NCBI RefSeq assembly: GCF_002813375.1
Contig: NZ_PHUJ01000003.1
Location: forward strand, 1,178,001 to 1,242,000
Direction: 5' to 3'
DNA length: 64,000 nucleotides
Origin: Pseudonocardia alni
Lineage (GTDB): Bacteria > Actinomycetota > Actinomycetes > Mycobacteriales > Pseudonocardiaceae
Positions within the stretch are counted from its first letter, which is position 1. Each line of letters starts with the position of its first letter. The notes beneath the pieces were generated by a model. The model did not search any database and was not told the origin of the DNA. It worked only from the letters and a program-made list of their open reading frames with translations. This document shows positions 43,181-51,579 of the stretch, one piece after another. The translations under genes and the position numbers were made by a program.

Positions 43181-43646
43181 CTGAGCGCAGGACCTTGTCC
43201 ACGTAGCGCTGCGCAGGACCACTAACCGCCCGAACCAAGATCGACACCGTTGGTCGGGCGTAGACACCTGCCGTTGACTGCCCTGAGCTGCGGGGACAGC
43301 AAGGGACGTGGTCGGTCCGGCCGCGCTGACAGGCGTCGTTCGTCGTTGATTTCTGGGGGTTTGCTGGGGCTCTGCCCCGGAACACCTCGGGTCTGTGTGG
43401 CATCCCGTCGACCTGGCGCAGCCCGACCGCGCGACGTCCCGGGCGCAGCGACCATGCCAACCGCCGGCCATCTTGCCAAGCCTGCGCTCGGGTCGTCGTG
43501 TGGTAGCCCTCCGGGAGGTCGTCGGGATGCCACACCCTCCTCCCCCCATCCCGGAGACCAGCCCGCCCGGCGAGGGCGTCATGTTGGTCCATGTCCCAGG
43601 CGTTGCCAGGCCCCCGGACACACGGCGCAAGCGGGGTCTTCGTTCT

Positions 43647-43717
43647 TCAGAAGTCTGGCGCCGTTCGTAGGAGTCCGCTAGGACGTAGGTCGGTTCTCAC
43701 CCAGCTGGAAACTCATG
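43647..43717. repeat. 71-bp degenerate direct repeat, copy 2
   Basis: It begins TCAGAAGTCTGG and ends GGAAACTCATG. Same orientation as copy 1, 466 bp after its end. Confidence 0.7.
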
Positions 43718-43956
43718 GGCGCGACCAAGAGATGCAGTGCCCCTCAGCGGGAGTCGCTGTCGAACGGAGCTTCGAGCACAGAGAGTTGCCCTTCGAGAGC
43801 GCGCAGCCGAGTCCGCCGCCTGACGAACGCTCCCCAGGCGGTGGCGGCTAGAGAAGTACCGGGACAAGAGCGAGAGCGATCTTGCGCGGGAGCAGCGTCG
43901 ACAAGCGGCGCGGGAACAATTCCGATTGCCAGCGGTAGATGGCAGCGAGTGAGCTA

Positions 43957-44523
43957 TTAGTTCGCGCCCCTTCGTTCACCCGCGAGAAGATCGATACGGG
44001 TGCTGACAGTTTCGACCTCGTCGGCGGTGATCAGTGCGAAGCGGCCTCGGACGTCGCGCAACGTCAGTTGCGGGAGGCGGACCAGCGCGAGCAGGTCCGG
44101 TGCGGGTGTCGATGCCCCCAGGGTGATCGGCACGAGGGGTAGTCCCGCGACGACGGGCGTGGCGGTCAGCTCGACGACATGCAGGCGCACCGGTTGCCCG
44201 GTGAGCCGGCACGTGGCAGGGCAGCTGATGGTCAGAGTTCGGTCGGCGACTCCTGCGGCGATCGTGAGTTCCTCGCCGACGGCCTTGTCCGCGCTCAGGT
44301 TCAGGGTCGGTTCGCCGCCACTCGGCCCGGGGGCGGTGCCGTTGCCCTCGATGCGGAGACCGTCGATGACGAGTGATGTCGCAGCGACTTCGAACCCGTC
44401 GTCGCTCGCGGTCGCGGCTCGTGTCAGCGACCGGGCCGTTGGTCCGGCGGTCGATGCATGCGTCAGCAGCATGACCAGGAGCAGCGCGAGCACGGTGGCG
44501 GTTGATACGCGGTGGGCGGTCAC
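43957..44523 (-). CDS. Secreted protein of unknown function
   Basis: A 188-aa protein. A signal peptide is clear (TATVLALLLVMLLTHASTAG). The mature part is beta-rich with one cysteine pair (ISCPATCRLTG). It is third in an operon after DUF6230 and DUF6114, coupled by a GTGA overlap. It probably acts outside the cell with them. Function unknown. Confidence 0.75.
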   Translation of the reverse strand: MTAHRVSTATVLALLLVMLLTHASTAGPTARSLTRAATASDDGFEVAATSLVIDGLRIEGNGTAPGPSGGEPTLNLSADKAVGEELTIAAGVADRTLTISCPATCRLTGQPVRLHVVELTATPVVAGLPLVPITLGASTPAPDLLALVRLPQLTLRDVRGRFALITADEVETVSTRIDLLAGERRGAN

Positions 44524-44903
44524 CGGGCCCTCGGGCCTCGATCGGCGGTCCAGGCCAGAGCGGCCGCACCGCCCAGGACGCCGAGCACGCTACCGATGAC
44601 CAGGCCGCCGAGGTTGGTGGTCGCCACCCCGACCAGTGCCGCGACCATGGCGACAATGCCGCACGGCACGCGTGTCGAGGGGCCGGCCCACAAGGCGCCC
44701 CCGCAGCAGGCGAGGACGGCGGCGACCAGTACCGCCGCTGATCCTCCCGGCGTGGCCAGCGACACGACGAGATCGCCGACCCGCAGCGTCGCGAAGGGGA
44801 CGGCAACAAATACCAGGGCCGAGGTCAGCAGCAGTGCACCTGCCCAGAACGGTCGCCCGTACCGCCAGCGGCGGAACCGCCACCGGGTGTCAGTAGCACT
44901 CAC
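44520..44903 (-). CDS. DUF6114 membrane protein
   Basis: A 127-aa protein with about four hydrophobic helices (AGALLLTSALVFVAVPFATL; VLVAAVLACCGGALWAGPST; LGGLVIGSVLGVLGGAAALA). The DUF6230-DUF6114 pairing is common in actinomycetes. It overlaps the upstream gene by 14 nt and the downstream by 4 nt. Function unknown. Confidence 0.8.
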   Translation of the reverse strand: MSATDTRWRFRRWRYGRPFWAGALLLTSALVFVAVPFATLRVGDLVVSLATPGGSAAVLVAAVLACCGGALWAGPSTRVPCGIVAMVAALVGVATTNLGGLVIGSVLGVLGGAAALAWTADRGPRAR

Positions 44904-45516
44904 GTTCCTGCGCTCCGACGGCGATGCGGACCTGGTCCAGGCTCAGGGTGGCGGCCACGATTGCGCGCGGCCGGTTGCGGAAGTTGGTGACCTCCAGCGT
45001 GTCGGACTGGAGCCCGAACCCCCCGGCCATGCCCGTGGCGTCGGCGGGGCCCTTGTCCAGTTCGGAGGCGTCGCGGCCGATCTCGACGTTGCGCTGCACG
45101 ATGTCGCCGGAGAGCTCGTCGAGAGAGACCAGGAGGTCCTCGGCGCGGAAACCCTCCGAACCTGGTGTGGCGATGCGCAGGACCACCGGTCCGACGCCAG
45201 GCAGGTCGGTCACCGGGAACGAGACGCAGAAGTTCGCGGCGCGGGCTTCACGGAATCCCGCGGTGAGTACCGGTGTTTGGCCCTCTGCGGTGCGTTCGAC
45301 TGCGCCGTACTGCGCGACGCCCTGCCCGACGAAATTGTCGGCGGACAGTTTTCCGAGCGCGCCCGAGACGGTGAAGGTGGCGGCGATCGCGCCCTGGGCC
45401 ATCGCCAGCAGGAGCCCGCCGATCAGAGCAAGCCCGACGGCTGACAACGCGAGCAGTCGGCCGGGGCGGGTGCGCCCCTGTGGGGTGGGGGCATCGTTGC
45501 TCCCACCGGTCGTCAT
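44890..45516 (-). CDS. DUF6230 family protein
   Basis: A 208-aa protein. An N-terminal membrane helix/signal (LLALSAVGLALIGGLLLAMA) is followed by the family core FTVSGALGKLSADNFVGQGV and NFRNRPRAIVAATLSLDQVR, ending in the characteristic ECY. Cell-surface or secreted. It is the first gene of a three-gene operon, divergent from the HxlR regulator. Confidence 0.85.
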   Translation of the reverse strand: MTTGGSNDAPTPQGRTRPGRLLALSAVGLALIGGLLLAMAQGAIAATFTVSGALGKLSADNFVGQGVAQYGAVERTAEGQTPVLTAGFREARAANFCVSFPVTDLPGVGPVVLRIATPGSEGFRAEDLLVSLDELSGDIVQRNVEIGRDASELDKGPADATGMAGGFGLQSDTLEVTNFRNRPRAIVAATLSLDQVRIAVGAQERECY

Positions 45517-45570
45517 GCGACGTTCCGGGTAAGTCGGATCACCCGTGCAGAGTAGCGAGTCAGTTTCATC

Positions 45571-45595
45571 ATGCGACTCGCGGGTAGTATCGCAT
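45571..45595. promoter_or_regulatory. Palindrome over the hxlR promoter
   Basis: ATGCGA-N13-TCGCAT surrounds GGGTAGTAT. The -10 (TAGTAT, or GGGTAG) ends 6-9 nt before GTG 45597, so the message is leaderless and the palindrome would block it. A probable autoregulatory HxlR operator. Confidence 0.6.
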
Positions 45596-45596
45596 C

Positions 45597-46085
45597 GTGC
45601 TCGGTCATGACCACGAGGATCAGGTCTGCTCCGTGGCCAGGGCGCTGGAAGCGGTCGGCCAGCGATGGAGCCTGCTGATCATGCGAGATCTGTTCGTCGG
45701 TGTGCGTCGGTTCGACGCGCTGGTCGAGAGTCTGGGGGTTACGCGCAGCGTGTTGACGCGCCGGCTCGCGCACCTCGAGGAGCACCGAATCATCGAGCGG
45801 GTCGTCTACCAGCACTCGCCGCTTCGCTTCGAGTACCGGCCGACGGCCAAGGGTCAGGGGCTGCTACCGGTGCTGGCCGGTCTCATGCAGTGGGGAGATC
45901 GCCACTACCCGCACCCGGCCGGGCCGCCCAGGGTGCTGCTGCACGGCGACTGTGGGGGCGAGGTCGACGCGACATCCGTACGCTGCGTGGCCTGCGGCGA
46001 GCGACCCGAGTTCGAGGAGGTCCACGCACTTCCAGGGCCGGCGCTGGCCGACCCGTCCGCCGGGCACCGTCCGGACGTGCTCTGA
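45597..46085 (+). CDS. HxlR-family winged-helix regulator
   Basis: A 162-aa protein. CSVARALEAVGQRWSLLIMR and RFDALVESLGVTRSVLTRRL, LRFEYRPTAKGQGLLPVLAG are the HxlR DNA-binding core. A C-terminal zinc-ribbon-like piece (HGDCGG…VRCVACGERPEF) extends it. HxlR proteins sense thiol-reactive or aldehyde stress. The truncated thioredoxin-reductase-like gene and the methyltransferase nearby are possible old targets. Confidence 0.85.
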   Translation: MLGHDHEDQVCSVARALEAVGQRWSLLIMRDLFVGVRRFDALVESLGVTRSVLTRRLAHLEEHRIIERVVYQHSPLRFEYRPTAKGQGLLPVLAGLMQWGDRHYPHPAGPPRVLLHGDCGGEVDATSVRCVACGERPEFEEVHALPGPALADPSAGHRPDVL

Positions 46086-46468
46086 GATCGAGCCACCGTC
46101 GGGCCCGTTCAGCCTCGTTGGTGGGTCTGTAGGATTTGAATGCGTGGCCGGGTGGCTCTGGTGGGTCCTACGAGGGGTTTTATACCACTGTTCGTGGGTC
46201 TAGGGCCTCCGACGCCGCGCACTTGCGATCGCGAATCGAGCGGGCCCGCGAGACGTCCTATGAACTTCCGTTTGCCCTGCCGTCGGGCCCGGTCCGATCA
46301 GCCTGTCCGTAGGGACGGCCTATCTGGACACTCGGGCTTTGCCCGCGAACTTCGATGGCGAGCTGGTGGTGGAGCTGCGGCCCCTGCCACGCCGCGTGAT
46401 TCCGATCCCGGCCGTGCACCGACGCGGGCCGGAGTCGGTTCGGCTCGATGGCGCCTCGTCCGGGCCGG
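46086..46468. other. Gap with a possible coding remnant
   Basis: Around 46308-46470 one plus frame reads VGTAYLDTRALPANFDGELV and VELRPLPRRVIPIPAVHRR, which looks protein-like but has no start and is closed by a stop upstream. I do not recognise it. The rest shows nothing. Confidence 0.35.
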
Positions 46469-47311
46469 TCAGCGGCGTCGGGCAGTGATGAGCCACGCCG
46501 AGGAGTCGAAGAGCACGCCGCTCTCGGTCTGGTGCGCATCCAGGGTCGCGCGCAGTGTGTCGAATGCTCTGGTTCGGCGAGCGGCGTCCAGATCATCGGT
46601 CAGTCCGTGCACGGTGCCCATCCCACTGACAAGGGCGTACGCGCCGGCGACGTCGTCTCCGAGCTTCATGGCCTCGTCGACCGGTTCGATCTCGACGTCC
46701 ACCAGGCCGGCTCCGTTCAGCAGGGCCCGGACCCGGTCCGCCTCGGCTAGCCCGAACGGGCCGGGTGCCCCCGGAATAGGGACGGGGAGGGAACGGCCGG
46801 CGGCGAGAGCGTCGCGGATCGCCGACATCCACTCGTTGCGCGCAAGGTCACGCCAGGTGAGCAGCCCCACCCGGCCACCGGGGTGCAGGGACTCGGCGAG
46901 GTTGGTGAAGGCGCGGACGGGGTCCGCGAAGAACGTCGAGCCGAAGCAGCTCACGATCACGTCGAATCCGGCCGGCGAAAACGTGTGCACCTGGGCGTCT
47001 GCGTGCTCGAACCGGGCGTTGGTGATGCCCGCCGCTGCGGTGAGCTCACGCGCTCGCTCGATCATTCGACCCGAGAGGTCTAGTCCCAGGACGGTGCCGG
47101 CCGGCACCTGTTGTGCCGCCTCTCGGCTCAGCGCGCCGGTACCGCAACCGACGTCCAGCACGTCGTCGTCCAAGGTGAGCAACCCGGCCGACATGAGAAG
47201 ATCTCGGTAACGGCGAGTGAGCCGCTCGTAGTGCTCTGCGTGCTCGGTCCAGTGGTCGCCCTCCGGGCCGTCCCACGCGGCGGCCTGCTCGGCGTTGGCA
47301 GTGAGAGACAT
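46469..47311 (-). CDS. Class I SAM-dependent methyltransferase
   Basis: A 280-aa protein. VLDVGCGTGALSREAAQQVP is motif I, GLDLSGRMIERARELTAAAG follows, and FDVIVSCFGSTFF is the post-motif region. UbiE-like small-molecule methyltransferase, substrate unknown. ATG 47311 is chosen because AEQAAAWDGPEGDHWTEHAE is the family N-terminus. It lies 41 nt after the truncated oxidoreductase gene. Confidence 0.85.
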   Translation of the reverse strand: MSLTANAEQAAAWDGPEGDHWTEHAEHYERLTRRYRDLLMSAGLLTLDDDVLDVGCGTGALSREAAQQVPAGTVLGLDLSGRMIERARELTAAAGITNARFEHADAQVHTFSPAGFDVIVSCFGSTFFADPVRAFTNLAESLHPGGRVGLLTWRDLARNEWMSAIRDALAAGRSLPVPIPGAPGPFGLAEADRVRALLNGAGLVDVEIEPVDEAMKLGDDVAGAYALVSGMGTVHGLTDDLDAARRTRAFDTLRATLDAHQTESGVLFDSSAWLITARRR

Positions 47312-47352
47312 TCTGACTCCTCTTCTCGCCACGGAATCGAGTGATCCGACGA

Positions 47353-48180
47353 TCAGTGAATTGGTGCGGGTTCGGTGTGGCCGGCGATAGCCATCTCGAC
47401 GTCGGCGGGGATCAGATACTGGTTGTTGAGCGCGATTGCGGCGGCGGACCCGGCGGCCGCGGCGCTGATGAGCTGGGCGGTGTGGTCTACGACGTTGCCG
47501 GGTGCCCACACACCGTTAATGCTGGTGCGGCCGGTGCGATCGGTGGCGACCCAGCCCTCGTCATCGAGGTCGCAGCCCAGGGCGGTCAGCAGCTCGTCGG
47601 ACGGCACGAAGCGTGGGCCCACGAACAACGCCGTGCGTGTGACGATCGGCCCCTCGGCGAGCTCGACACCGCGGACGCCGGTCTCGTCCGACACGATTCG
47701 CGTCACCTCGCCGTCGGCGATCCGCAGGCCACGAGCGATTAGCGGCCCCCGCTCGTGGGCGTCCAGGGTGATCCGGTGGGGAAAGAACACCACATCGTCG
47801 GACCACTGCCGGATCAGCTGTGCCTGTCGCAGGCTGAACGCGCGGTCCTCGCCTCCGATCACTCCCAGTGCGCTGTCCCGGACCTCGTAGCCGTGGCAGT
47901 ACGGGCAGACGTGCACGTCCTGGCCCCACCGAGGGGGCAAGCCCGGGATGTCGGGAAGCTCGTCATGAAGGCCCGTGGCCACCACGACCGCGCGTGCGTC
48001 CAGGCGCCCGCCCTCGGCCAGGTGCACGGCGAACCGTATCCCGTCGAGGCGGTCGATGCCGACCGCTCGGCCCTCCAGTAGCTCCCCGCCGTAACCGGCG
48101 ACCTCACGTCTGGCCGTGGACAGCAGCTCGGCCGGGTCCATCCAGTCGCGGGACAGGAAGCCGTGGGAGTGCGACGCCGG
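47353..48180 (-). pseudogene. Thioredoxin-reductase-like FAD oxidoreductase, 5'-truncated
   Basis: The sequence from SHSHGFLSRDWMDPAELLST onward is a normal member of the class with VHVCPYCHGYEVRD and GVWAPGNVVDHTAQLISAAA. The N-terminal FAD-loop (GGGxAG) that should precede SHSHGF by about 40 residues is missing in all frames. The break lies around 48.18-48.2 kb, next to the AICE genes. A short internal start could still make a protein without an FAD site. Confidence 0.7.
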
Positions 48181-48281
48181 CGCGGGCGCAGGTGAAGGTG
48201 TTGCGCGATCGATCCCGGTCGGTGTAGATCCCGACGAGCCCAGCAGACGGCGTCGCTGGGGCTGCATCCGGCGCACCCGGA

Positions 48282-48563
48282 TTGCCTCTCTCGCTCTCCG
48301 CGCGGACCGAGCGATCCATCACCGAGGCCATGACGTGGCCGGGAACCTCCGGGGGGCATCGAGGCCCGCGTCCTCTAGAGGTTTCATCGGAGTGCTGCCT
48401 GAGCCGAGCTTCTTCGCCCTCGGAGATCGTCCGGCGACTGGAGCACGAGCGGCGGACCTGGATCCGTTCCCACGGCTCGGAGGTCGCGACCGAGCAGGCA
48501 TGGCGGGCCGGTGTCGCGGAGGGCCTGCGACTGGCGCAGGTCGCGATCCGCAAGGGGGTCTGA
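48282..48563 (+). CDS. AICE small protein, possibly 5'-truncated
   Basis: A 93-aa frame. The C-terminal half (PSEIVRRLEHERRTWIRSHG, TEQAWRAGVAEGLRLAQVAI) looks genuine and helical; the first 40 residues are irregular, so the true start may have been lost at the element edge. Its stop is 3 nt before the next ATG. Confidence 0.5.
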   Translation: MPLSLSARTERSITEAMTWPGTSGGHRGPRPLEVSSECCLSRASSPSEIVRRLEHERRTWIRSHGSEVATEQAWRAGVAEGLRLAQVAIRKGV

Positions 48564-48566
48564 CCG

Positions 48567-48905
48567 ATGGCGCTCAACCTCGGACCCCGCGACCGGCTCA
48601 GGACCCTGCCCAAGGTCAACCGGCGCGCACTGCGCAAGTACGGCGAGTTCTGGCGGGCGCTGCAGCTCGTCGGGGACGCCCTCGCCGACGCCGAGAAGGT
48701 CGCCGCGAAGGCCACCGACGCCAAGGCCCGAAGGAACGGCAAGGGCAGCTCGGCGAAGGCCGGCGCCGACGGACGGCACTGGTCGGTCGCCTCCCCCGAC
48801 GAGATCTCCGCGTCGGCGAAGAAGGCACACAGCTCGCTGCGGGTCATGGCCTCGTCGGCGCAGAAGTGGGAGGCCGAGCTGGTCTCCCGGGAGTGGAGGA
48901 AGTGA
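48567..48905 (+). CDS. AICE small protein, unknown
   Basis: A 112-aa basic, Ala/Lys-rich helical protein (LPKVNRRALRKYGEFWRALQ; LADAEKVAAKATDAKARRNG). No known domain. It sits just before the next small gene (1-nt gap), in the position of accessory genes of pSAM2-like elements. Confidence 0.6.
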   Translation: MALNLGPRDRLRTLPKVNRRALRKYGEFWRALQLVGDALADAEKVAAKATDAKARRNGKGSSAKAGADGRHWSVASPDEISASAKKAHSSLRVMASSAQKWEAELVSREWRK

Positions 48906-48906
48906 C

Positions 48907-49095
48907 GTGACCAAGGCAGTCGACCGGACCGTGGACGAGCTGGACGCGGCGATGCGGGAGCTGAAGCGCTCGCTGCACGGCATCCCGTACCGCACGGGCG
49001 GATTCAAGAACACCCACGACAACCTCGCCCGCGACGTCGCGCACCTGACGGTGCAGCTCGACTCGGCACGCGGCGCATTGCGCGAACAGAAATGA
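48907..49095 (+). CDS. AICE small protein, unknown
   Basis: A 62-aa helical protein (VDRTVDELDAAMRELKRSLH; NLARDVAHLTVQLDSARGAL), predicted coiled coil. GTG 48907 follows the previous stop by 1 nt. Confidence 0.6.
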   Translation: MTKAVDRTVDELDAAMRELKRSLHGIPYRTGGFKNTHDNLARDVAHLTVQLDSARGALREQK

Positions 49096-49190
49096 CCACC
49101 TGGGTGGTGGGACGCCCGCCGATCTGATTCTTGGCGGAAACACCGGCGGGCGTCCCGCTACCCGACTCGAACTCGTGAGGACCGGTAGCA

Positions 49191-50618
49191 ATGAACAAGC
49201 GTAGTAGCACTGCAACCCGCATCAACGGCCCGGCCCGCCACCACGCGGGACGCGCCACCCGTCCGCCGGGCCGCGAGGTCCAGGCCGCCGCGTGGCTGCT
49301 CCGACACCCGGGCTTCGTCCTGGCGCCGCTGCTCGGACTCGGCCTGGCCGCGACCTTCGGCCCGCTCGGCGCCGGGCTCACCGTGACTGCCGCGGCCGCC
49401 GCCGTCCTCGTGTGGTGGCGGGTCCACCCGGCGACCTTCGACCGGTTCGCCGCCCCGCGGCTGCGGTCCTCGTGGCGCCGCTGGACGGTCTACCGCGGCC
49501 GACGCTGGGCCCAGCTCATGTCCGACACGGGACTGACCCGCGAGCACCGCCACACCGGAGACCAGCTCGTCCCCCGCGTCCTGCGGGTCCGCTCCTCCTC
49601 GCCGTCGATCGACACCGTCTACGTCCGCATGGTCCGCGGTCAGGACGTCGCCTACTGGCAGGAGAAGGCATCGGTCCTCTGGGAGGCGCTGATCGCCCAC
49701 CGGGTCGCGATCACCCGGCACCGGCCGGGAGTCGTCGCGATCGTCATCGAATGGGAGCTGCCGTTCACCCGCACCATCCCGGCACCCGACATCCCCGAGA
49801 CCGTCGACGACGTCGACCTGCGGGCGCTGGAGATCGGCGACAACGAGCACGGCCAGCCCTTCACCGCCTCCGTCGTCGACGGGCACCGCCTGGTCGCCGG
49901 CCGCACGGGCTCGGGCAAGGGGTCGGTCTTGTGGGGCACGCTGCGCTCCCTCGGTCCGTGTCTGCGCGACGGCGTCGCCCGGGTCTGGATGGTCGACCTC
50001 AAGGGCGGGGTGGAGACCGAGCAGGGCGCCCCGCTGTTCCACCGCTACGCCACCACAATGGGCGAGGCGCTGGAGCTGCTGACCGAGTTCCGCGACGCTA
50101 TGCGCGACCGGCAGGACTGGATGCGCGACAACAACATCCGCCGCTGCACCCCATCGGTCGAGACACCGGTCGAGCTGCTGGTCATCGACGAGATGGCCAT
50201 GCTCACCGCCTACGGCGACCGCGCGGGCGTCCGCGACGCCCTCCGGCTGCTCGCCGAGATCATGACCCAGGGCCGGGCGTCGCTGTTCACGGTGCAGGGC
50301 TACCTCCAGGAGCCCTCCAAGGACGTCCTCGACGTCCGCGAGCTGTTCACCCAACGGATCTGCCTGGCCGTCACCGCGGCCAGCCACGTCGACATGGTCC
50401 TCGGCGAAGGTGCCCGCGAGCGCGGAGCGCTGGCCGACGAGATCCCCGGCGACGACCGGCACGCCGGTGTCGGGTTCGTCATCGACCACGGCTCCCGCCT
50501 GCCCGTCCGCTTCCGCGCCGCCTACGTCACCGACGACGACATCGCCGAGCTGGTGCAGCGCTGCGCACCCCGCGACGCGCAGGTCATCGAGCTGACCGGG
50601 GATCGGGGCGCCGCCTGA
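49191..50618 (+). CDS. tra: FtsK/SpoIIIE-type conjugal translocase (TraSA/TraB-like)
   Basis: A 475-aa protein. N-terminal membrane helices (FVLAPLLGLGLAATFGPLGA, LTVTAAAAAVLVWW), Walker A LVAGRTGSGKGSVLWGTLRS, Walker B ELLVIDEMAMLTAYG. Such single proteins move double-stranded DNA between mycelia in actinomycete conjugation. Its stop overlaps the next start. Confidence 0.9.
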   Translation: MNKRSSTATRINGPARHHAGRATRPPGREVQAAAWLLRHPGFVLAPLLGLGLAATFGPLGAGLTVTAAAAAVLVWWRVHPATFDRFAAPRLRSSWRRWTVYRGRRWAQLMSDTGLTREHRHTGDQLVPRVLRVRSSSPSIDTVYVRMVRGQDVAYWQEKASVLWEALIAHRVAITRHRPGVVAIVIEWELPFTRTIPAPDIPETVDDVDLRALEIGDNEHGQPFTASVVDGHRLVAGRTGSGKGSVLWGTLRSLGPCLRDGVARVWMVDLKGGVETEQGAPLFHRYATTMGEALELLTEFRDAMRDRQDWMRDNNIRRCTPSVETPVELLVIDEMAMLTAYGDRAGVRDALRLLAEIMTQGRASLFTVQGYLQEPSKDVLDVRELFTQRICLAVTAASHVDMVLGEGARERGALADEIPGDDRHAGVGFVIDHGSRLPVRFRAAYVTDDDIAELVQRCAPRDAQVIELTGDRGAA

Positions 50619-50833
50619 TGGGCGCCACCACCGCATGGGCCCTGCGCACCTGGGCCAAGCTGACCCTGCTGTTCGCCCTGATCGTCGGCGGCACCTGGCT
50701 CTACCTCGGCACCGCCTCCGGCTGGTTCTGGATCGCCACCGGCGGAGCCGTCGTCGCCGAGTGGTACGTCATCCGCCAGCTCGCCCGCGAGTGGTCCTGG
50801 GAAGCCCGCGCCACCTGGTGGTGGTCGGCATGA
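50618..50833 (+). CDS. AICE small membrane protein
   Basis: A 71-aa protein with two hydrophobic helices (LTLLFALIVGGTWLYLGTAS, WFWIATGGAVVAEWYVI). ATG 50618 shares one base with the tra stop; its own stop overlaps the next gene by 4 nt. Possibly an Spd-like spread helper, but that is inference from position. Confidence 0.65.
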   Translation: MGATTAWALRTWAKLTLLFALIVGGTWLYLGTASGWFWIATGGAVVAEWYVIRQLAREWSWEARATWWWSA

Positions 50834-51486
50834 CCGGCACCGTGCAGGACGCGCTGTTCGGGGACCCGGTCACCGTCGAGATCGACGACCACGGCCCGGC
50901 CGCCACACAGGACCCCCGCGAGGTCGCCCGCATCGTCGCCGCCGCCCAGGAGCCCGGCTTCCTGGTCGTCGAGCGCACCGGACACGTCCTGCGCGCCGAC
51001 CCGGCCCGCCCCGGCTGCGCCGACGCCGTGTCCCGCCACGACGGGGACACCGTGGTCCAGCTCCTCGACACCGGGCACCTCCGGCTCAGGGGCACCCACC
51101 ACGTCCACCACAACGGCTCCGAAGGCCCGGCCCGCTCCGTGCTGGTACCGAAGGCGACCCGCGACATGGTGAGCCGCTGGGACCACCTCCGCCCGATCCC
51201 GGAGCGCGCACCGGCGGCCAAGCCGAAGAAGGCGCCGCAGCGCTCCACCGGGGTGATCGGTGTCGACGTCGTCGAACCGGGCAAGGCCCTGGTCATCCTC
51301 GGCACCACGGGCGCGGGCGGGACCGTCCTGCGCGACGACGGCCGTTACCGGGTCGAGAACGACCACGGAACCCTCGTCGGCCACGCGTCCAGCTACCGGG
51401 CCGCCGCACGGCTCCTCGCCCGCTACCACGGCTTCACGCCGGGGCCGGTCGACATCGAGCACGAGCACCGCACCTACCGCCGCTGA
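50830..51486 (+). CDS. AICE protein of unknown function
   Basis: A 218-aa soluble protein. GFLVVERTGHVLRADPARPG and ARSVLVPKATRDMVSRWDHL in the first part; a C-terminal piece DDGRYRVENDHGTLVGHASS. No family recognised. Coupled to its neighbour by ATGA. Confidence 0.65.
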   Translation: MTGTVQDALFGDPVTVEIDDHGPAATQDPREVARIVAAAQEPGFLVVERTGHVLRADPARPGCADAVSRHDGDTVVQLLDTGHLRLRGTHHVHHNGSEGPARSVLVPKATRDMVSRWDHLRPIPERAPAAKPKKAPQRSTGVIGVDVVEPGKALVILGTTGAGGTVLRDDGRYRVENDHGTLVGHASSYRAAARLLARYHGFTPGPVDIEHEHRTYRR

Positions 51487-51579
51487 GCAGTCCCACGCTC
51501 CGGCCCGGCTCCGCCGCGTGAGACCAGCTCCCGGCGGGCCGGTGCCACCCCACGACCACATCCCGGGAGGGATGCCGCC

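Larger units (their letters stand above)
43061..43956. other. Gene-free stretch right of the tRNA-Pro remnant
   Basis: No recognised gene. It contains the two copies of a 71-bp degenerate direct repeat at its ends. A minus frame at 43176-43592 has some protein-like composition (VWHPDDLPEGYHTTTRAQAW) but no family was recognised. Confidence 0.5.

Noticed and set aside
43176..43592. Minus-strand frame of 138 codons as a gene
   Set aside because: Some protein-like composition but no family recognised, no ribosome site, and it lies across degenerate repeat DNA.
48200..48240. Left attachment site of the AICE (GCGCGATCGATCCCGG region)
   Set aside because: The resemblance to the tRNA-Val 3' end is limited to GATC-containing words; no continuous match could be aligned.
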